Shown one piece after another: positions 44,778 to 55,975 of a DNA stretch of 64,000 bases; within the stretch, counting starts at the first letter, position 1, and each line of letters opens with the position of its first letter. The notes below the pieces were generated by a model. The model ran no database searches and was not told where the DNA came from. It worked only from the letters and a program-made list of their open reading frames with translations. This DNA is from Capra hircus (Eukaryota; Chordata; Mammalia; Artiodactyla; Bovidae). A program made the translations under genes and the position numbers. The stretch lies in NCBI RefSeq assembly GCF_001704415.2, contig NC_030836.1, positions 21,302,001 to 21,366,000 on the forward strand, given 5' to 3'.

Positions 44778-46074
44778 ATTTTAGCTAATTTTATCCAAGT
44801 TCTTATCTGGATATATTTTAAACTGAGCTTAAAGATTATCCGTTCCCACAGCTTTGGGAAGAGACTCATACCTATGCAAGTAGAAAATGACATATGATTT
44901 GCCAAGCTCTCTGAAATAAGAAAGATTAAAATACAGAGAAGACTGCAATTAAATATATCTGTGCATTCATGAAGGAAGAACATGAGGGCTCAATGAAAAT
45001 TTCAGAATCCCCTTTCTAAAGTCCAGTTAGAATCATTTTCTTTCCCTCTCTCCCTCTCTCTCTTTAGCTATTACTGCTGTAGCTGCTGACATAGTTATCA
45101 CCATGACTTTCACTTTAATCATTTATATTCCCAGATGCTGTATTAGTCATGCAAACCAAGAAATGGGAAAGCTTGAGAAGAATCTTTAGGTCTAGAAGAG
45201 AAGTAGTCCCACAGTCCCAGGTCTGATCATATATTACCTGGTGAGTCTGAGCATGGGATCACTTTAGGTCACCTAAAGTATGTCCTCCTATAGTTGAGGA
45301 AACTGAAACCAGAGGTAAAGTATTTTGTTAGCTTTGATCTCCTTAAGAGAAAGGACATGACTAACTATTGAATGCCCATTGTGAGTTTTCCATCTTGCAT
45401 GCATGATTTCAATGCTTCTAAACAATCCCTCTCTGAAGTAAGTATTGTATTCTTCATTTCTCAGAGAAGGATATTGAAGCTCAGTTTCTGATGATTCCCG
45501 AGTTTATTTACTCATCAAGGAATAAAACTGGTTCTTTCCCTCCTGAATAATTCATTTTTCTCTCCCTCTCTCTTTCTTTCTTTCTTTTTTTTTTTTTTTT
45601 TTTTTTTGGTTCTCCTGCTTTACTTTAAAACACCGAAGATGTGAACAATTATGTGAACATCTTTAAAACATTTGATTTCCATTAGTCATTTGTTACCAGA
45701 ATACCAATAAATACAAGAAGGCTGTACCTGAGTTTCTACTGGTCCAAACCAAACAGTCACCTTTTCAGTAGAGGTTTGGTGGAAAATGGCAGAGTAAAGA
45801 CTGCATGAGGCATGGCATGTAGGTTTCAACATACTCGTTCTAGAGAACAAGCATGCTTCCCTGTGAACATATTCATGTTTGGAGATAGAAGAAAGGCATA
45901 AATTATACTGAAAGAGAATCATTCTCCCCATATTCCCAGTTAATCTTAGCAGTATCTGGGCTACACAGAATTAAGACATCCCTGACAGATATGTTATTCC
46001 TTGTTTGTTAATTAATAAACAAAAATGTAAACAAAGGTTAGAGAAATAATTTGAAATACACAAATGATTGAAAT
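44778..46074. other. Unique DNA with a possible MIR and a pyrimidine tract
   Basis: 45385-45530 may be a diverged MIR ('gcatgatttcaatgcttc', 'catttctcagagaagg'). 45552-45609 is a CT-rich run ending in about 27 T, which could be an insertion tail or simple sequence. A CT run also lies at 45043-45064. Confidence 0.45.
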
Positions 46075-46301
46075 GGGCTTCCCAGGTGGCACCAGTGGTA
46101 AAGAACCTGTCCACCAATGCAGGGGATGTATGCGACGCGAGTCTGATCCCTGGGTCAGGAAGATCCCCTAGAGAGGGCATGGCAACCCACTCCAGGATTC
46201 TTGCCTGGAGAATCCCATGGACAAAGAAGCCTGGCAGGCTATAGCCCATGGGGTTGCACAGAATCAGACATGACTGAAGCAATTTAGCATGCCACATGCG
46301 C
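46075..46301 (+). mobile_element. Bov-tA SINE with exact 12-base target duplication
   Basis: Full-length copy beginning GGGCTTCCCAGGTGGCACC. AATGATTGAAAT is repeated exactly at 46063-46074 and 46302-46313. Confidence 0.95.
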
Positions 46302-46313
46302 AATGATTGAAAT

Positions 46314-47109
46314 AGTCTAATCACATTTTAAATCAAATGTACTCCAAATAAAATAAAAATTTTAAAAGGAAAAATCCAATCATTCATTTTATTACCAATT
46401 TATTAGCTGGGAAATGGTGCTTTTGTTATTAGCACAGGTCAATGAAATGGAATAATTAACTTAATTATGCACTTTTATATATGATTAATTAAAATTATGT
46501 TCCTCAAATATAGACCAACCAGAGTAAGTCCCTCACTGTGTAATGTAGACAATGGTCAAGTGCATGATACATGGGTATACATGGGAATATCCTCGAATCC
46601 ATGGTTAATATCAAATTATTTTTAGATTTTTTTTCTCTCCATTCCCAGAAACCTAGGTATTATGCCTTTACTCACTTCCTCATCAGCAATCTAACTGGTT
46701 TCTTGGATATTTCTAAGTTGTTTCAGTAAATTCTAGTTATCGTTATTACTACCTCATTAATTCAAAACAGTGCACATATCAATGAAATTTCCAAAATGTG
46801 CCTGGGCAAGCATCTTATGATAGTCATCTTTTATCAACTGGGAGAGGATGAGATAGCCTTCAATGTGTGTGAACATACATATACAACCTTCGTAGGGATT
46901 GCCAATTTTATTTATATTTATCAATGAAATGTTTCTTACAGTTTGTAAAAGAATACCTCTTACATTTGGGGTGCATGACCATCCTTTTGTGAATTTCAAA
47001 ATCACATCATCACTTGAATGATCTTGCTCTCTTAAGAGACTGATGCAAAGTTAAGCATTTACTTAGCTATAAACAGATGAAACCCCAACAAATAATGACT
47101 TAATAGATG
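46314..47109. other. Unique AT-rich DNA
   Basis: No feature recognised. Confidence 0.45.
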
Positions 47110-47217
47110 TTTGATCTCAGACTTCTAGTCTCCAGAACTGAGAGAAATAAATTTGTATTGTTTCTAAAGCTATCCAGTCTGTGTTATTTTGTTATGTCAG
47201 CCTGAATGGATTAAGAA
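47110..47217 (+). mobile_element. MaLR-type LTR, 3' end only
   Basis: 'gtctccagaactgagagaaa', AATAAA, 'tttgtattgtttctaaagc' and 'gttattttgttatgtcagcc' are the 3' end of a MaLR LTR. The rest is absent. Confidence 0.62.
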
Positions 47218-48362
47218 AATTGATTTTGGGAAGTTGGGGTGCTATTCTAACAAATAGCTGTTTCCTCCCTTTTGAACTTTCCTATCATGCCCTCTAGGGT
47301 CAAACAATTCTTTCCCTTCTCTAATTGTGCTCATGATTTTAACAAAAAAAGGTTGTGTCCTTCAGGGACTAGAGTCAGAAGAGATGTTCGTTATTACCTG
47401 AGAGCTGAGATCTGTGCTAAGCGGCAATCCTGAAAGTCCTTCTTATCCTCAGTGCAGTCTCCCCCTAAGAGGCACCCAGGGAGTGGTTTCAGGGAAGCTG
47501 ATACCCTACGTTATAGTCACTTCAAACAAACAAGTCACCAAGCTACCCCTGGCAGCCTAAAACACAGGGGCAGTCAATTATTTCACTTCTTTCACAACCC
47601 ACTTGTTGTACATCTATTAATGAGCATTTTCAAAACTTGAAAATGTTAAAAACCTTCAGGGATGAAACCAAATTCACTGTAATTACATGACTTCTGAAAC
47701 TTAAGTCCCTTTAGTAAAATTGTGGAAAACTTAGTCCAATGCATATGTATATATAACCTGCAGTTATATATGATATGTATATATATGTATATGTATGTAT
47801 ATAATGTCCACAAAGGAACCCATTTTTCCCAGCCTTAGGGATTATGTGCTTGAATTCTTTGGAAGTGAATTTAAATTAGCTAGACTGCTCCTCGAAAGAA
47901 TTCAATAATTCACTATACAGCTAGACCCACTGTAGATCATTAAAGTCAATATGTAGAAGAGAAATGCAGTGTCAGGCTCTGCCAAAGGTATGTTTTGCTC
48001 TGAAAAGCATCTATGTTGAAGACTAGAGAGCTATTATATTTCTGATCATTTCCTCCAGTCTCTTGGTCCCAGGGACTGCCAGCCCTAATAATGTCATTAC
48101 AAAAGTTGTCTCCTGGGAGACTACTGGGATTTTTGTTCTGCAAACTCATCTGGTACAATTATTTGCAAACTTCTAGCAGTAAATTAGCTTACCTATCAAT
48201 TTTTCTACCTGACTGATTTAGTTATAACTAATTGCAATGAGCATAAAATTTTAATAAAGGAAACTTCACCTAGACTAAATCCACTAGCAATTTAAAACTT
48301 CCCTTAGTGCAACTGAGGAGTCAATTTTGCACTAATGGCTGGTAGAGAGTGGATTTTCATTA

Positions 48363-48399
<37 letters not shown>

Positions 48400-49210
48400 C
48401 ACACCCACACTAGACAGCCGCTGGTTCTTCATTTCTTCACCCATCTCCTTCTTGACCTCTGCCTTCAGAAGCTGACTTATTCTACTGCATCAGAGCTTTT
48501 CCTTGGCCTCACCCAATGGGTAGTCCCAGCAGTTGCTCAAAAGGAACAAGAACATAAAATCATGGTGTTGGTTCCACTAGCTGTCTGTTTTCAAGTAATC
48601 TGTGTCTCTTGGCCAAAGATGTTTGCTCCTTTCAAGACAAGGATCTTATTTGACTTTGTCCCTGTATTAATTTTATTGGGTCCTTTCCCAGAGTTTTAAG
48701 AGTGTCCTCTGTAGTTGGAGAAGCTGTGAAGCTCATGCCATTGATCATTTCAAAAATCCATTAATAAAATGACAAAAAGTGGAGAGACAACAACTTGGGA
48801 ATACACTCATTCATAGAAAGAAAAACAAGGGCTTCCTTGCACCATAAATGTCATATTGAAGACTCCAAGATTTGGAATTATGTGGACTTGGGTGCTGTGT
48901 AATAATGCTACATTATTTAATGTCTCCAATCCTCAGCCATTATCTTCTATAAACTGGAAATCAGAATAAGCCAGCATCTTTCTCATAAGATTTTTGATAA
49001 TTAAATGCATTAGCATATAAGAACAGAAGTAACTTACCATACAATTTAGTATATAAATAAATTTCCTGAAACACAACCTTTTCATTCATACATTCTCAGC
49101 TTATCAGAGTCCAGTGTCTGTTACTTGCTAACGCCTTTCCCAGATACGATCAAAAATCAAAGTGCTTACTCTTCTCCAAAGTTTATATTTTCTCTCCTTA
49201 TCTCTGGAAC
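47218..49210. other. Unique DNA, 2 kb, with simple repeats
   Basis: An AT-rich (TATG/TATA)n stretch lies at 47738-47804 and a (TG)16 run at 48364-48396. The 110-codon plus-strand frame starting in the TG run (48367-48699) begins with Val-Cys repeats made by the microsatellite. No gene recognised. Confidence 0.45.
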
Positions 49211-49426
49211 TAGAGCTTCCATGGTAGCTCAGATGATAAAGAATCTGCCTGCAATGCAGGACAGCTGGGTTCAGTCCCCAGGTTGGAATGATCCCTTGGA
49301 GAAGGAAATGGCAATTCACTCCAGTATTCTTACCTGGAGAACCCCATGGACAGAAGAGCCTTGCAGGTTACACAATCTATGGGGTTGCAAAGAGACAGAC
49401 ACTACTGAGCAACTATTTCACTTTTC
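49211..49426 (+). mobile_element. Bov-tA SINE
   Basis: Nearly full-length copy (GGTAGCTCAGATGATAAAG head). The tail ends near CACTTTTCAGAGCT; AGAGCT may be a short target duplication. Confidence 0.88.
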
Positions 49427-50270
49427 AGAGCTCAGATATGCCCCGTGAAGGCTGGGGGATCATAAAACTGCTTCTGCCACGTGAAGATGGTTCCTCTAAA
49501 ACGAAACACTATGCTATGTGAACTGCACAGCTAGTGTCAAAGCCAAAAGCTAATTAACACAAATGATAAAAGACAAGAATTCCAAAGAGATCCTCTGCTT
49601 GCTTCTGCAGTCACATCTGAAGTGTGTGGCTAGATCTGAATTCCCTCCTCCAGACCTTGCCACAAGGACTAATGCAAGTGCTTGCCCCAAGCCACAGTGG
49701 CTTTCTCTGGAGCTGGAAAGAATTTCCTCTACCCCCAGGGCTGTGCTCAGCAGAAAATGGTACTGCCTCGAAGCCCAGTTTGAAGAGGATGCAGCATAAT
49801 GCGAAGGGAGGAGAGAGAATAATATTCCCACACCCCCATTCAGGAATGGCACTGTTGCTTTAGCATCCTTTCGTTTTCTAGGCCCTGTCCTAAGGAGACA
49901 GTAAAAACTACTTAATTCAACATATATCACCCTCAGTTCCATTTGGTTTGAGTTCCTCTGGAGGCAGATTGGAAAGATCGTGCGTGTCTGGGGGAGTGGG
50001 ATGCAGGTTGAGTACATTAACAACTCTAGCGGTTATAATGCATCAATGAAATTAGGACTTAGGCTCAATTTGTTGTTTGCTATATCTACACGTTATACAA
50101 AAGCATAAAAATAATATCATAAATGGGTTGTCTGTGGTCCCAGATAACAATAAAAAAGATTATGATTCTGTCACTATCTTTGTAAGCTAGTGACCTCTCT
50201 GAGATGTTTGCCTACATCTGATAGCGAATCCATTACATCTTCTTCATACGTCTCTCTTATCACAAAGTAT
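49427..50270. other. Unique DNA, higher GC, one 157-codon frame
   Basis: About 850 bases richer in GC than the surroundings and free of recognised repeats. A minus-strand frame runs 49550-50023 (157 codons). Its text has no motif I know and it overlaps two plus-strand frames (49563-49799, 49624-49863), so coding is not supported. Could be an untranslated exon or conserved element. Confidence 0.35.
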
Positions 50271-50533
50271 TGTCGTTGTCCAGTCACTAAGTCGGGTCCA
50301 ACTCTTTATGACCCCATGGACTGCAGCACACTAGGCTTCCCTGTCCTTCACTATCTCCAAGAGTTTGTTCAAACTCATGTCCATTGAGTTGGTGATGCCA
50401 TCCAACCATCTCATCCTCCGTTGACCCCTTCTCCTCCTGCCCTCAGTTTCTGCCATCATTAAGATCTTTTCCAATGAGCTTCAGCATCAGTCCTTCCAAT
50501 GAATATTCAGGGTTGATTTCCTTTAGGCTTGAC
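50271..50533 (-). mobile_element. BovB 3' fragment with internal deletion
   Basis: Antisense copy. About 45 bases between 'tccaatgag' and 'cttcagcatcag' are missing relative to the other copies here. Confidence 0.9.
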
Positions 50534-50830
50534 AAACTATAGCAAACTATAATTGAAGCAAAGAGTGGAAACTACAAAAACAAACCAAATATGAAAAAAA
50601 AAAAGAAAATATCTTTAGCTTGAGCTGTTGGAGGAATTCATCCAAAGAACATGACTGCTGGTTGACCCCTAAGCTGGATCTGGGCAGTAAGAAGCTCCTT
50701 ACCCCTCCTCCTTTCCTTGAAATACACATTCTTCCCACTGTTCCCATAGTGGAGCCATTTCAAGGACACAGCCTTGAGAGAGTGATGTGACATTGAGACC
50801 ATTTAGACAAATACATGACTAAACCCTACT
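50534..50830. other. Unique DNA
   Basis: An A-run at 50593-50605; otherwise nothing recognised. Confidence 0.4.
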
Positions 50831-51100
50831 GCTGCTGCTAAGTCCCTTCAGTCGTGTCCGACTGTGTGACCCCATAGACGGCAGCCCACCAGACTCCCCC
50901 GTCCCTGGGATTCTCCAGGCAAGACCACTGGAGTAGGTTGCCATTTCCTTCTCCAAGGCATGAAAGTAAAAACTGAAAGTGAAATTGCTCAGTCATACCT
51001 GACTCAGCGACCCCATGGACTGCAGCCTACCAGGCTCCTCCATCCATGGGATTTTCCAGGCAAGAGTGCTGGAGTGGGGGGCCATCGCCTTCTCCATGAC
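50831..51100 (-). mobile_element. Bov-A2 SINE
   Basis: Reverse A-A dimer with a short CTG lead. Target copies CCCTACT at 50824-50830 and 51101-51107. Confidence 0.92.
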
Positions 51101-51107
51101 CCCTACT

Positions 51108-51312
51108 AAGGCTTCTGTATATAAAGAATCGGTATGCCAGTGCAGGAGACACAAGAGATGTGGGTTCGATCCCTGGGTCGGGAAGATCCCCTGAAGCAGG
51201 AAAGGGGAACTTGCCCCAATATTCTTGCCTGGAAAATTCCATGGAGAGAGGAGCCTGGCAGGCTACAGTCCATGGAGTTGCAAAGAGTCAGACAGGACTG
51301 AGTATGCATGCA
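51108..51312 (+). mobile_element. Bov-tA SINE
   Basis: Copy with a shortened head (AAAGAATCGGTATGCCAGTG), starting within a few bases of the preceding Bov-A2's right duplication. Confidence 0.9.
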
Positions 51313-51601
51313 CATAAACTTTCAAGTTTCTAGTTGGGTGGATGCTGAGATCTACTCATCTTGCGGCCATCCAAGCCAAGTCTTGTATGTAAGTTCCCTT
51401 GATTATTAAACCTACCACCTGCCAATCAGGAGTGTTCTGCCTCTCTCTTCGACCTTTCCTTGCCCTGTCCGTACAGAGGTCAGTTGCAAATTTTACCCAG
51501 ACTTTGAACCAAATCCCCAAGGTTGCAAACCCTCAACTGCCTGATTATTTGTCATTCATTTGGCCACATGTATTTGCAACCCTTTTTTATTAAGGACAAT
51601 A
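51313..51601. other. Unrecognised DNA, possibly LTR-derived
   Basis: 'aagttcccttgattattaaa' followed by a pyrimidine-rich stretch is reminiscent of an LTR R region, but no ends are visible. Confidence 0.3.
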
Positions 51602-51762
51602 TTTCTCAACAAAGACACTACTGATAATTCTCTGTTGTCATGACCTGTCCTGTGCACTGTGGGGACGTTTAGCAGCATCTCTGGCCTCTATCCACTGGAT
51701 GTCAGAAGTAACCTCACGGTCCAGCCAAAGCGTAACAGTAAAAAATTGTCTACAGACATGCT
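51602..51762 (-). mobile_element. MER20 hAT DNA transposon
   Basis: 'ataattctctgttgtcatga', 'cctgtcctgtgcactgtggg', 'acgtttagcagcatctctgg', 'cctctatccactggatgtca' and 'tgtctacagacatgc' follow the complement of MER20 in order over most of its length. Confidence 0.8.
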
Positions 51763-51794
51763 TCCTTAAACATTCATTTAAGAAATCCCTACCT

Positions 51795-52079
51795 GGACTT
51801 TCCTGATGATCTAGTGGTTGAGAATCTGCCTGCCAATGCAGGGGACACAGGTTTAATCTCCGGTCCAGGAAGATTTCATATGCCTCAGGGAAGCTAAGTC
51901 CATGAGCCACAACAACTGAAGCCTGAGTGCCCAAGAGCCCATGTTCTGCAACAAGAGAAGCCACTACAATGAGAACCTGCACCACAACTAGAGAGCAGCC
52001 CTCACTCACCGCAACTAGAGAAAGCTTGCATGCTGCAACAAAGACTCGGGGCAGTCAAAAGAGGAAAAGAGAGGGAGAG
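51795..52079 (+). mobile_element. CHR-type SINE (cetartiodactyl), long form
   Basis: tRNA-like head (GGACTTTCCTGATGATCTAG, GAATCTGCCTGCCAATGCAG) followed by the repeated 'caactagagaa' / 'gctgcaacaaag' body and a purine tail. Target copies AGAAATCCCTACCT (51781-51794) and AGAAATTCCTACCT (52080-52093) differ by one base. Confidence 0.88.
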
Positions 52080-52116
52080 AGAAATTCCTACCTAAGGAGG
52101 CAAATATAATTTCCTA

Positions 52117-52309
52117 CAAAGTGAAAGTCGCTCAGTCATGTCCGACTCTTTGTGACCCCATGAACTGTAGTCCATGGAATTCTCCTGGCCAGAACACTGG
52201 AATGGGTAGCCTTTCCCTTCTCCAGGGGATGTTCCCAACCCAGGGATTGAACCCAGGTCTCCCACATTGCAGGAAGATTCTTTACCAGCTGAGCCACAAA
52301 GGAAGCCCA
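52117..52309 (-). mobile_element. Bov-tA SINE
   Basis: Reverse copy from GTGAAAGTCGCTCAGTCATG to CTGAGCCACAAAGGAAGCCC. About 20 bases around the GCCCACCAGGCTCC core are missing. Confidence 0.92.
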
Positions 52310-52385
52310 AGAAAAATGGAGTGGGTAGCCTATCCCTTCTGCAGCAGATCTTCCTGACCCAGGAATTGAACCAGGGTCTCTTGAT
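52310..52385 (-). mobile_element. Partial Bov-tA SINE next to the previous one
   Basis: Head-side part only (ATGGAGTGGGTAGCCTATCC to GAACCAGGGTCTCTTG). It parallels the last part of the preceding copy, so it may be a partial tandem duplication rather than a separate insertion. Confidence 0.8.
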
Positions 52386-52891
52386 CAGTTCAGTTCACTT
52401 CAGTCGCTCAGTCGTGTCTGACTCTTTGCAACCCCATGAACCACAGCACGCCAGGACTCCCTGTCCATCACCAACTCCCGGAGACCACCCAAACTCATGT
52501 CCATTGAGTTGGTTATGCCATCCAACCATCCCATCCTCTGTCATCCCGTTCTCCTCCTGCCCTCAATCTTTCCCAGAATCAGGGTCTTTTCAAATGAGTC
52601 AGCTCTTCGCTCAGGTGGCCAAAGTACTGGAGTTTCAGCTTTAGCATCATTCCCTCCAATGAAATCCCAGGGCTGATCTCCTTCAGAATGGACTGGTTGG
52701 ATCTCCTTGCAGTCCAAGGGACTCTCAAGAGTCTTCTCCAACACCACAATTCAAAAACATCAATTCTTCAGTGCTCAGATTTCTTTATAGTCCAACTCTC
52801 ACATCCAGAAATGACTACTGGAAAAACCATAGCCTTGACTAGACAGACCTTTGTTGACGAAGTAATGTCTCTGCTTTTTAATATGCTGTCT

Positions 52892-53251
52892 GCTACTGCT
52901 ACTGCTAAGTCACTTCAGTCGTGTCTGACTCTGTGTGACCCCATAGACGGCAGCCCACCAGGCTCCCCCATCCCTGGGATTCTCCAGGCAAGAACACTGG
53001 AGTGGGTCGCCATTTCCTTCTCCAATGTATGAAAGTGAAAAGTGAAAGGGAAGTTGCTCAGCCGTATCTGACTCTTCGCGACCCCATGGACCGCAGCCTA
53101 CCAGGCTCCTCTGTCCATGGGATTTTCCAGGCAAGAGTACTGGAGTGGGGTGCCATTGCCTTCTCCAAGGGATCTTCCCAACCCAGGGGTTGAACCCAGG
53201 TCTCCCACATTGTAGACAGACGCTTTACCGTCTGAGCCACCAGTTTTTAGC
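52892..53251 (-). mobile_element. Composite SINE: tRNA head plus two A units
   Basis: Reverse orientation. A CTACTG-rich lead, A unit, GTGAAAAGTGAAAGGGAAG linker and second A unit make a Bov-A2. It then continues into a tRNA-like head (CAGGTCTCCCACATTGTAGAC to CCGTCTGAGCCACCAG in two parts). Standard Bov-tA has one A unit and standard Bov-A2 has no tRNA part. Confidence 0.85.
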
Positions 53252-53398
53252 CCAAGCAATTTCAACTGGCCACACCTCAGAGAATAGTTCATGTTTGGTT
53301 TCAGATCCCTGAAATAAAGTGAATAGCACAACAAAACAAGTCACACAAACTTTGCACAGAGACATCCGGCATGAATCCACCAAAATAATTTATGCTGC
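53252..53398. other. Orphan 147-base segment inside BovB
   Basis: Not BovB, not SINE. It lies between the composite SINE and the second copy of the 28-base BovB repeat. 'tgaaataaagtgaatagcac' is reminiscent of an old mammalian repeat I cannot name. Confidence 0.6.
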
Positions 53399-53567
53399 AA
53401 TGTCTCTGCTTTTGAATATGCTATCTAGGTTGGTTCATAACTTTCCTTCCAAGGAGTATGCATCTTTTAATTTCATGGCTGCAATCACCATCTGCAGTGA
53501 TTTGGAGCCCCAAAAAATAAAGCCAGCCACTGTTCCCATTGTTTCCCCATCTATTTGCCATGAGCTA

Positions 53568-55059
53568 TCAGGGAATTCCAAATTCTCATTTTCCTGTCTT
53601 TCTTTGCAGTTGAGGTTCAGAGATGTAATCCAGTCTCCTCAATTACATGCACCCATGCTTGTCTTTGAATCATATGTTAATAACACAAAAACCAGTGACT
53701 GCATAAGATCCATTCTACAGAGGGTGATATCAGTGATGAGCTACACCATGTATCCAAAGATAGTGCCATGGACCAGTGTTGATGGTTTCTGCATAGTATA
53801 CTGTGGTTCCCGTGACCAAGAGGGTACAATGAAGTGTATACCAGACAAGTTCTTCAGTGTCATTTGGAGCAATGTTCTTGGATAACAGTTTCTAACCCTT
53901 TTAAGAGACTCTAAGAGTTCTTTAAACAAATTTTATGCTCAAATTACTGTTATTATTACTGTTGCTTGCACTTAATAATCCTGACTGATACAGTCACTAT
54001 TGCATAGATTCAAATGTTTCAGAAAACTCTGACACTGGCTATGAAATATCTATAATCTGTTTCCAAATAGATGTTCTTATACTTTCCTTTAGAGAGGCTG
54101 GTCAACCTCTTACCGATGTCTGCATATTGGAAGAGAAACATCATAGATAGATATTTCATGTTGTATTAGAGAAACACATTCTTCTGATTCTGATAGATGA
54201 AGATGACTTTTTAAGGGAAAAGCTAGTTTGAAAGAAGAAGTGTGCCCTTTGCTATACTTTTGCATGGATTTTATGGGTTTCTATACAATTTAACACCATT
54301 ATTCCTAAAAGATGATAACTGGTCCAGTGCCAAGCACTAAAAGGCTCTCTCTCAGAAAAGGCTTATTTAACTTGGCTATAGGAAGCACTGTATATGAAAA
54401 TTTCCTAATCATATTTTTACCACTTTCTGAACGGAATGTTGCTTTCGCTGGTGATTTTAGAATAGGAACTATTCTGTAGAAAATCACATAGCAGAACTTT
54501 GTATTCAGAGGCCTATAAATCCACTTCTTAACACAAGATACCTTCTGTGGTTCAGAGCTTAGGGAAGGGGAATTGAAAAGATGCTGGGATATTAGAAAAA
54601 GGACTCATTTATCTCTCTGAAGTTGTGCTTTTAAGCCAGGATCACACACTCCTTAGGGGGTAGGAAAGCATCTAATAACCACCAGCCTTGGGCACCCTAT
54701 CCTTTTCATGGAAATACACTTAATTCTCTCACTTGACCCATACTCTTGCTTCTGCTCTCCCATCAGGAACTTATGATCTTTCACGTTTTATCTTTCATTC
54801 TAGCCTCAGGTGTACTTGAATGTTATGGTTTTTCCTTGTCTTTGAATCCCTAAGCTTCCTGGAAATTAACCTGTACTCATGCAGAGAATTTTTTCTCCTC
54901 TGGGTGATTCAGACGCCTACTTCTCCTCAATCCAGCTCTAGCCTTCTACATTCCAGCATAAATCCACCAAAATAATGCTACAGCCCATCCCCCAAATCAA
55001 AAAGAGTATCAAACACCAAATTTATCAGTGAGAAGTCCTGCTCCTGGAAAAACAAAGGC
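53568..55059. other. Unique DNA, 1.5 kb, possible old LTR remnant
   Basis: 53586-53885 is open on the plus strand with unrecognised content. The stretch ending 'aataatcctgactgatacag' (53970-53990) resembles the 3' end of an old LTR. No gene is supported. Confidence 0.35.
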
Positions 55060-55449
55060 TTCAATAATCACTCTGTTATACAGCTGAACGGAGAAGGCAA
55101 TGGCAACCCACTACAGTACTCTTGCCTGGAAAATCCCATGGGTGGAGGAGCCTGGTGGGCTGCAGTCCATGGGGTTACTACAAGTCGGACACGACTGAGC
55201 GACTTCACTTTCACTTTTCACTTTCACGCACTGGAGAAGGAAATGGCAACCCACTCCAGTGTTCTTGCCTGGAGAATCCCAGGGACAGAGGAGCCTGGTG
55301 GGCTGCTGTCTATGGGGTCACACAGACTCAGACATGACTGAAGAGACTTAGCAGCAGCAGCAGCAGCAGCAGCAGCATACACCTGAAACTAATACAACTT
55401 GCTAATGAATTAAATTTCAATATAAAATTTAAAAGTTTAAAAAAAATAA
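55060..55449 (+). mobile_element. L1 3' terminus carrying a Bov-A2
   Basis: 'cactctgttatacagctgaa' before and 'ctaatacaacttgc...caatataaaattt' after the SINE form the last 70 or so bases of an artiodactyl L1, with an A-rich tail at 55437-55449. Confidence 0.7.
55089..55376 (+). mobile_element. Bov-A2 SINE with (CAG)n tail
   Basis: Full sense-orientation dimer: GGAGAAGGCAATGGCAACCC, A, CACTTTCACTTTTCACTTTC linker, A, then about nine CAG units (55349-55376). Target copies ATACAGCTGAA (55078-55088) and ATACACCTGAA (55377-55387). Confidence 0.95.
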
Positions 55450-55698
55450 AACCCAATGACCAATGTGATGGTATTAGGAGGTAGGGCCTTTGATAGGTGC
55501 TTAGATCTTGAGGGTGGAGCCCTCGTAAATACATTGGTGTTCCTGTAAGAGACCCCAGCAGGACTTCCCAGCCCCTTCCACTATGTAAAGATACAGTGAG
55601 ATGTCAGCAGCCCAGAAGAGGGCCCTCATCTGATGACCCTGGCACCCTGATCTCAGGCTTTCAGGCTCCAGAATTTTGAGAAATAAATTTCTCTTGTA
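55450..55698 (+). mobile_element. MaLR-type LTR (MLT1-like)
   Basis: 'caatgtgatggtattagg', 'aggtagggcctttgatagg', 'gagggtggagccctcgtaaa', 'ccctggcaccctgatctcag' and 'ttgagaaataaatttctc' appear in consensus order. AATAAA is at 55682-55687; the final 60 or so bases are missing. Confidence 0.72.
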
Positions 55699-55739
55699 TT
55701 TTTTAAAATAAATAATATAAGTGAACTAAACAACACAGA

Positions 55740-55975
55740 CACTTACCATCTCCTCAGATCCGAAGACTGGCGGTAGGAGGGGCCAGCATAGAAGTGGCCG
55801 TTCAGCAGTGACACCGAAGATGCCTCCCAACGTCTCTGCAGCCGTCGCTGCATCGGCAATTACTCTCAACTTGACTGCGAGGTTGCTGCCACTGGGGCAC
55901 AATAGCATTCTCATCAGGAAAAAAAAAAAAAAACAAAAAACAGCAAAATGGAGGGGTTTCTACTTGCGTGGGTAT
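55740..55975 (-). other. CpG-bearing patch with a donor-like splice site
   Basis: A GC-rich stretch with some ten CpGs in AT-rich surroundings. On the minus strand an open frame runs from ATG at 55914 and another short one from about 55854. GTAAGT follows GGAGATG at the 55747/55746 boundary, a good donor. An ETS-type CCGGAAG lies at about 55976-55983 on the plus strand. I do not recognise the peptide in any frame. It may be an unannotated exon, a retrocopy piece (an A-run lies at 55919-55933) or chance. Confidence 0.35.

Larger units (their letters stand above)
52389..53567 (-). mobile_element. BovB LINE, minus strand, interrupted
   Basis: Antisense BovB in two pieces, 52389-52891 and 53399-53567. 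Tail first (CAGTTCAGTTCACTTCAGTC), then RT-end text; the right piece ends at the antisense of 'tggcaaatagatggggaaac'. Between them lie a SINE and an orphan segment, flanked by a repeated 28-base BovB stretch (52864-52891, 53399-53426). Confidence 0.9.

Noticed and set aside
48367..48699. 110-codon frame starting with Val-Cys repeats
   Set aside because: Its start is a (TG)n microsatellite; the remainder shows no protein family.
49300..53300. Regularly repeated blocks suggesting a CRISPR array or satellite
   Set aside because: Units are individual SINEs and BovB fragments in both orientations with target duplications, in a mammalian genome.
53319..53885. 188-codon plus-strand frame as a gene
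   Set aside because: Its first third runs through the orphan segment and antisense BovB; the rest is unrecognised and lacks support.
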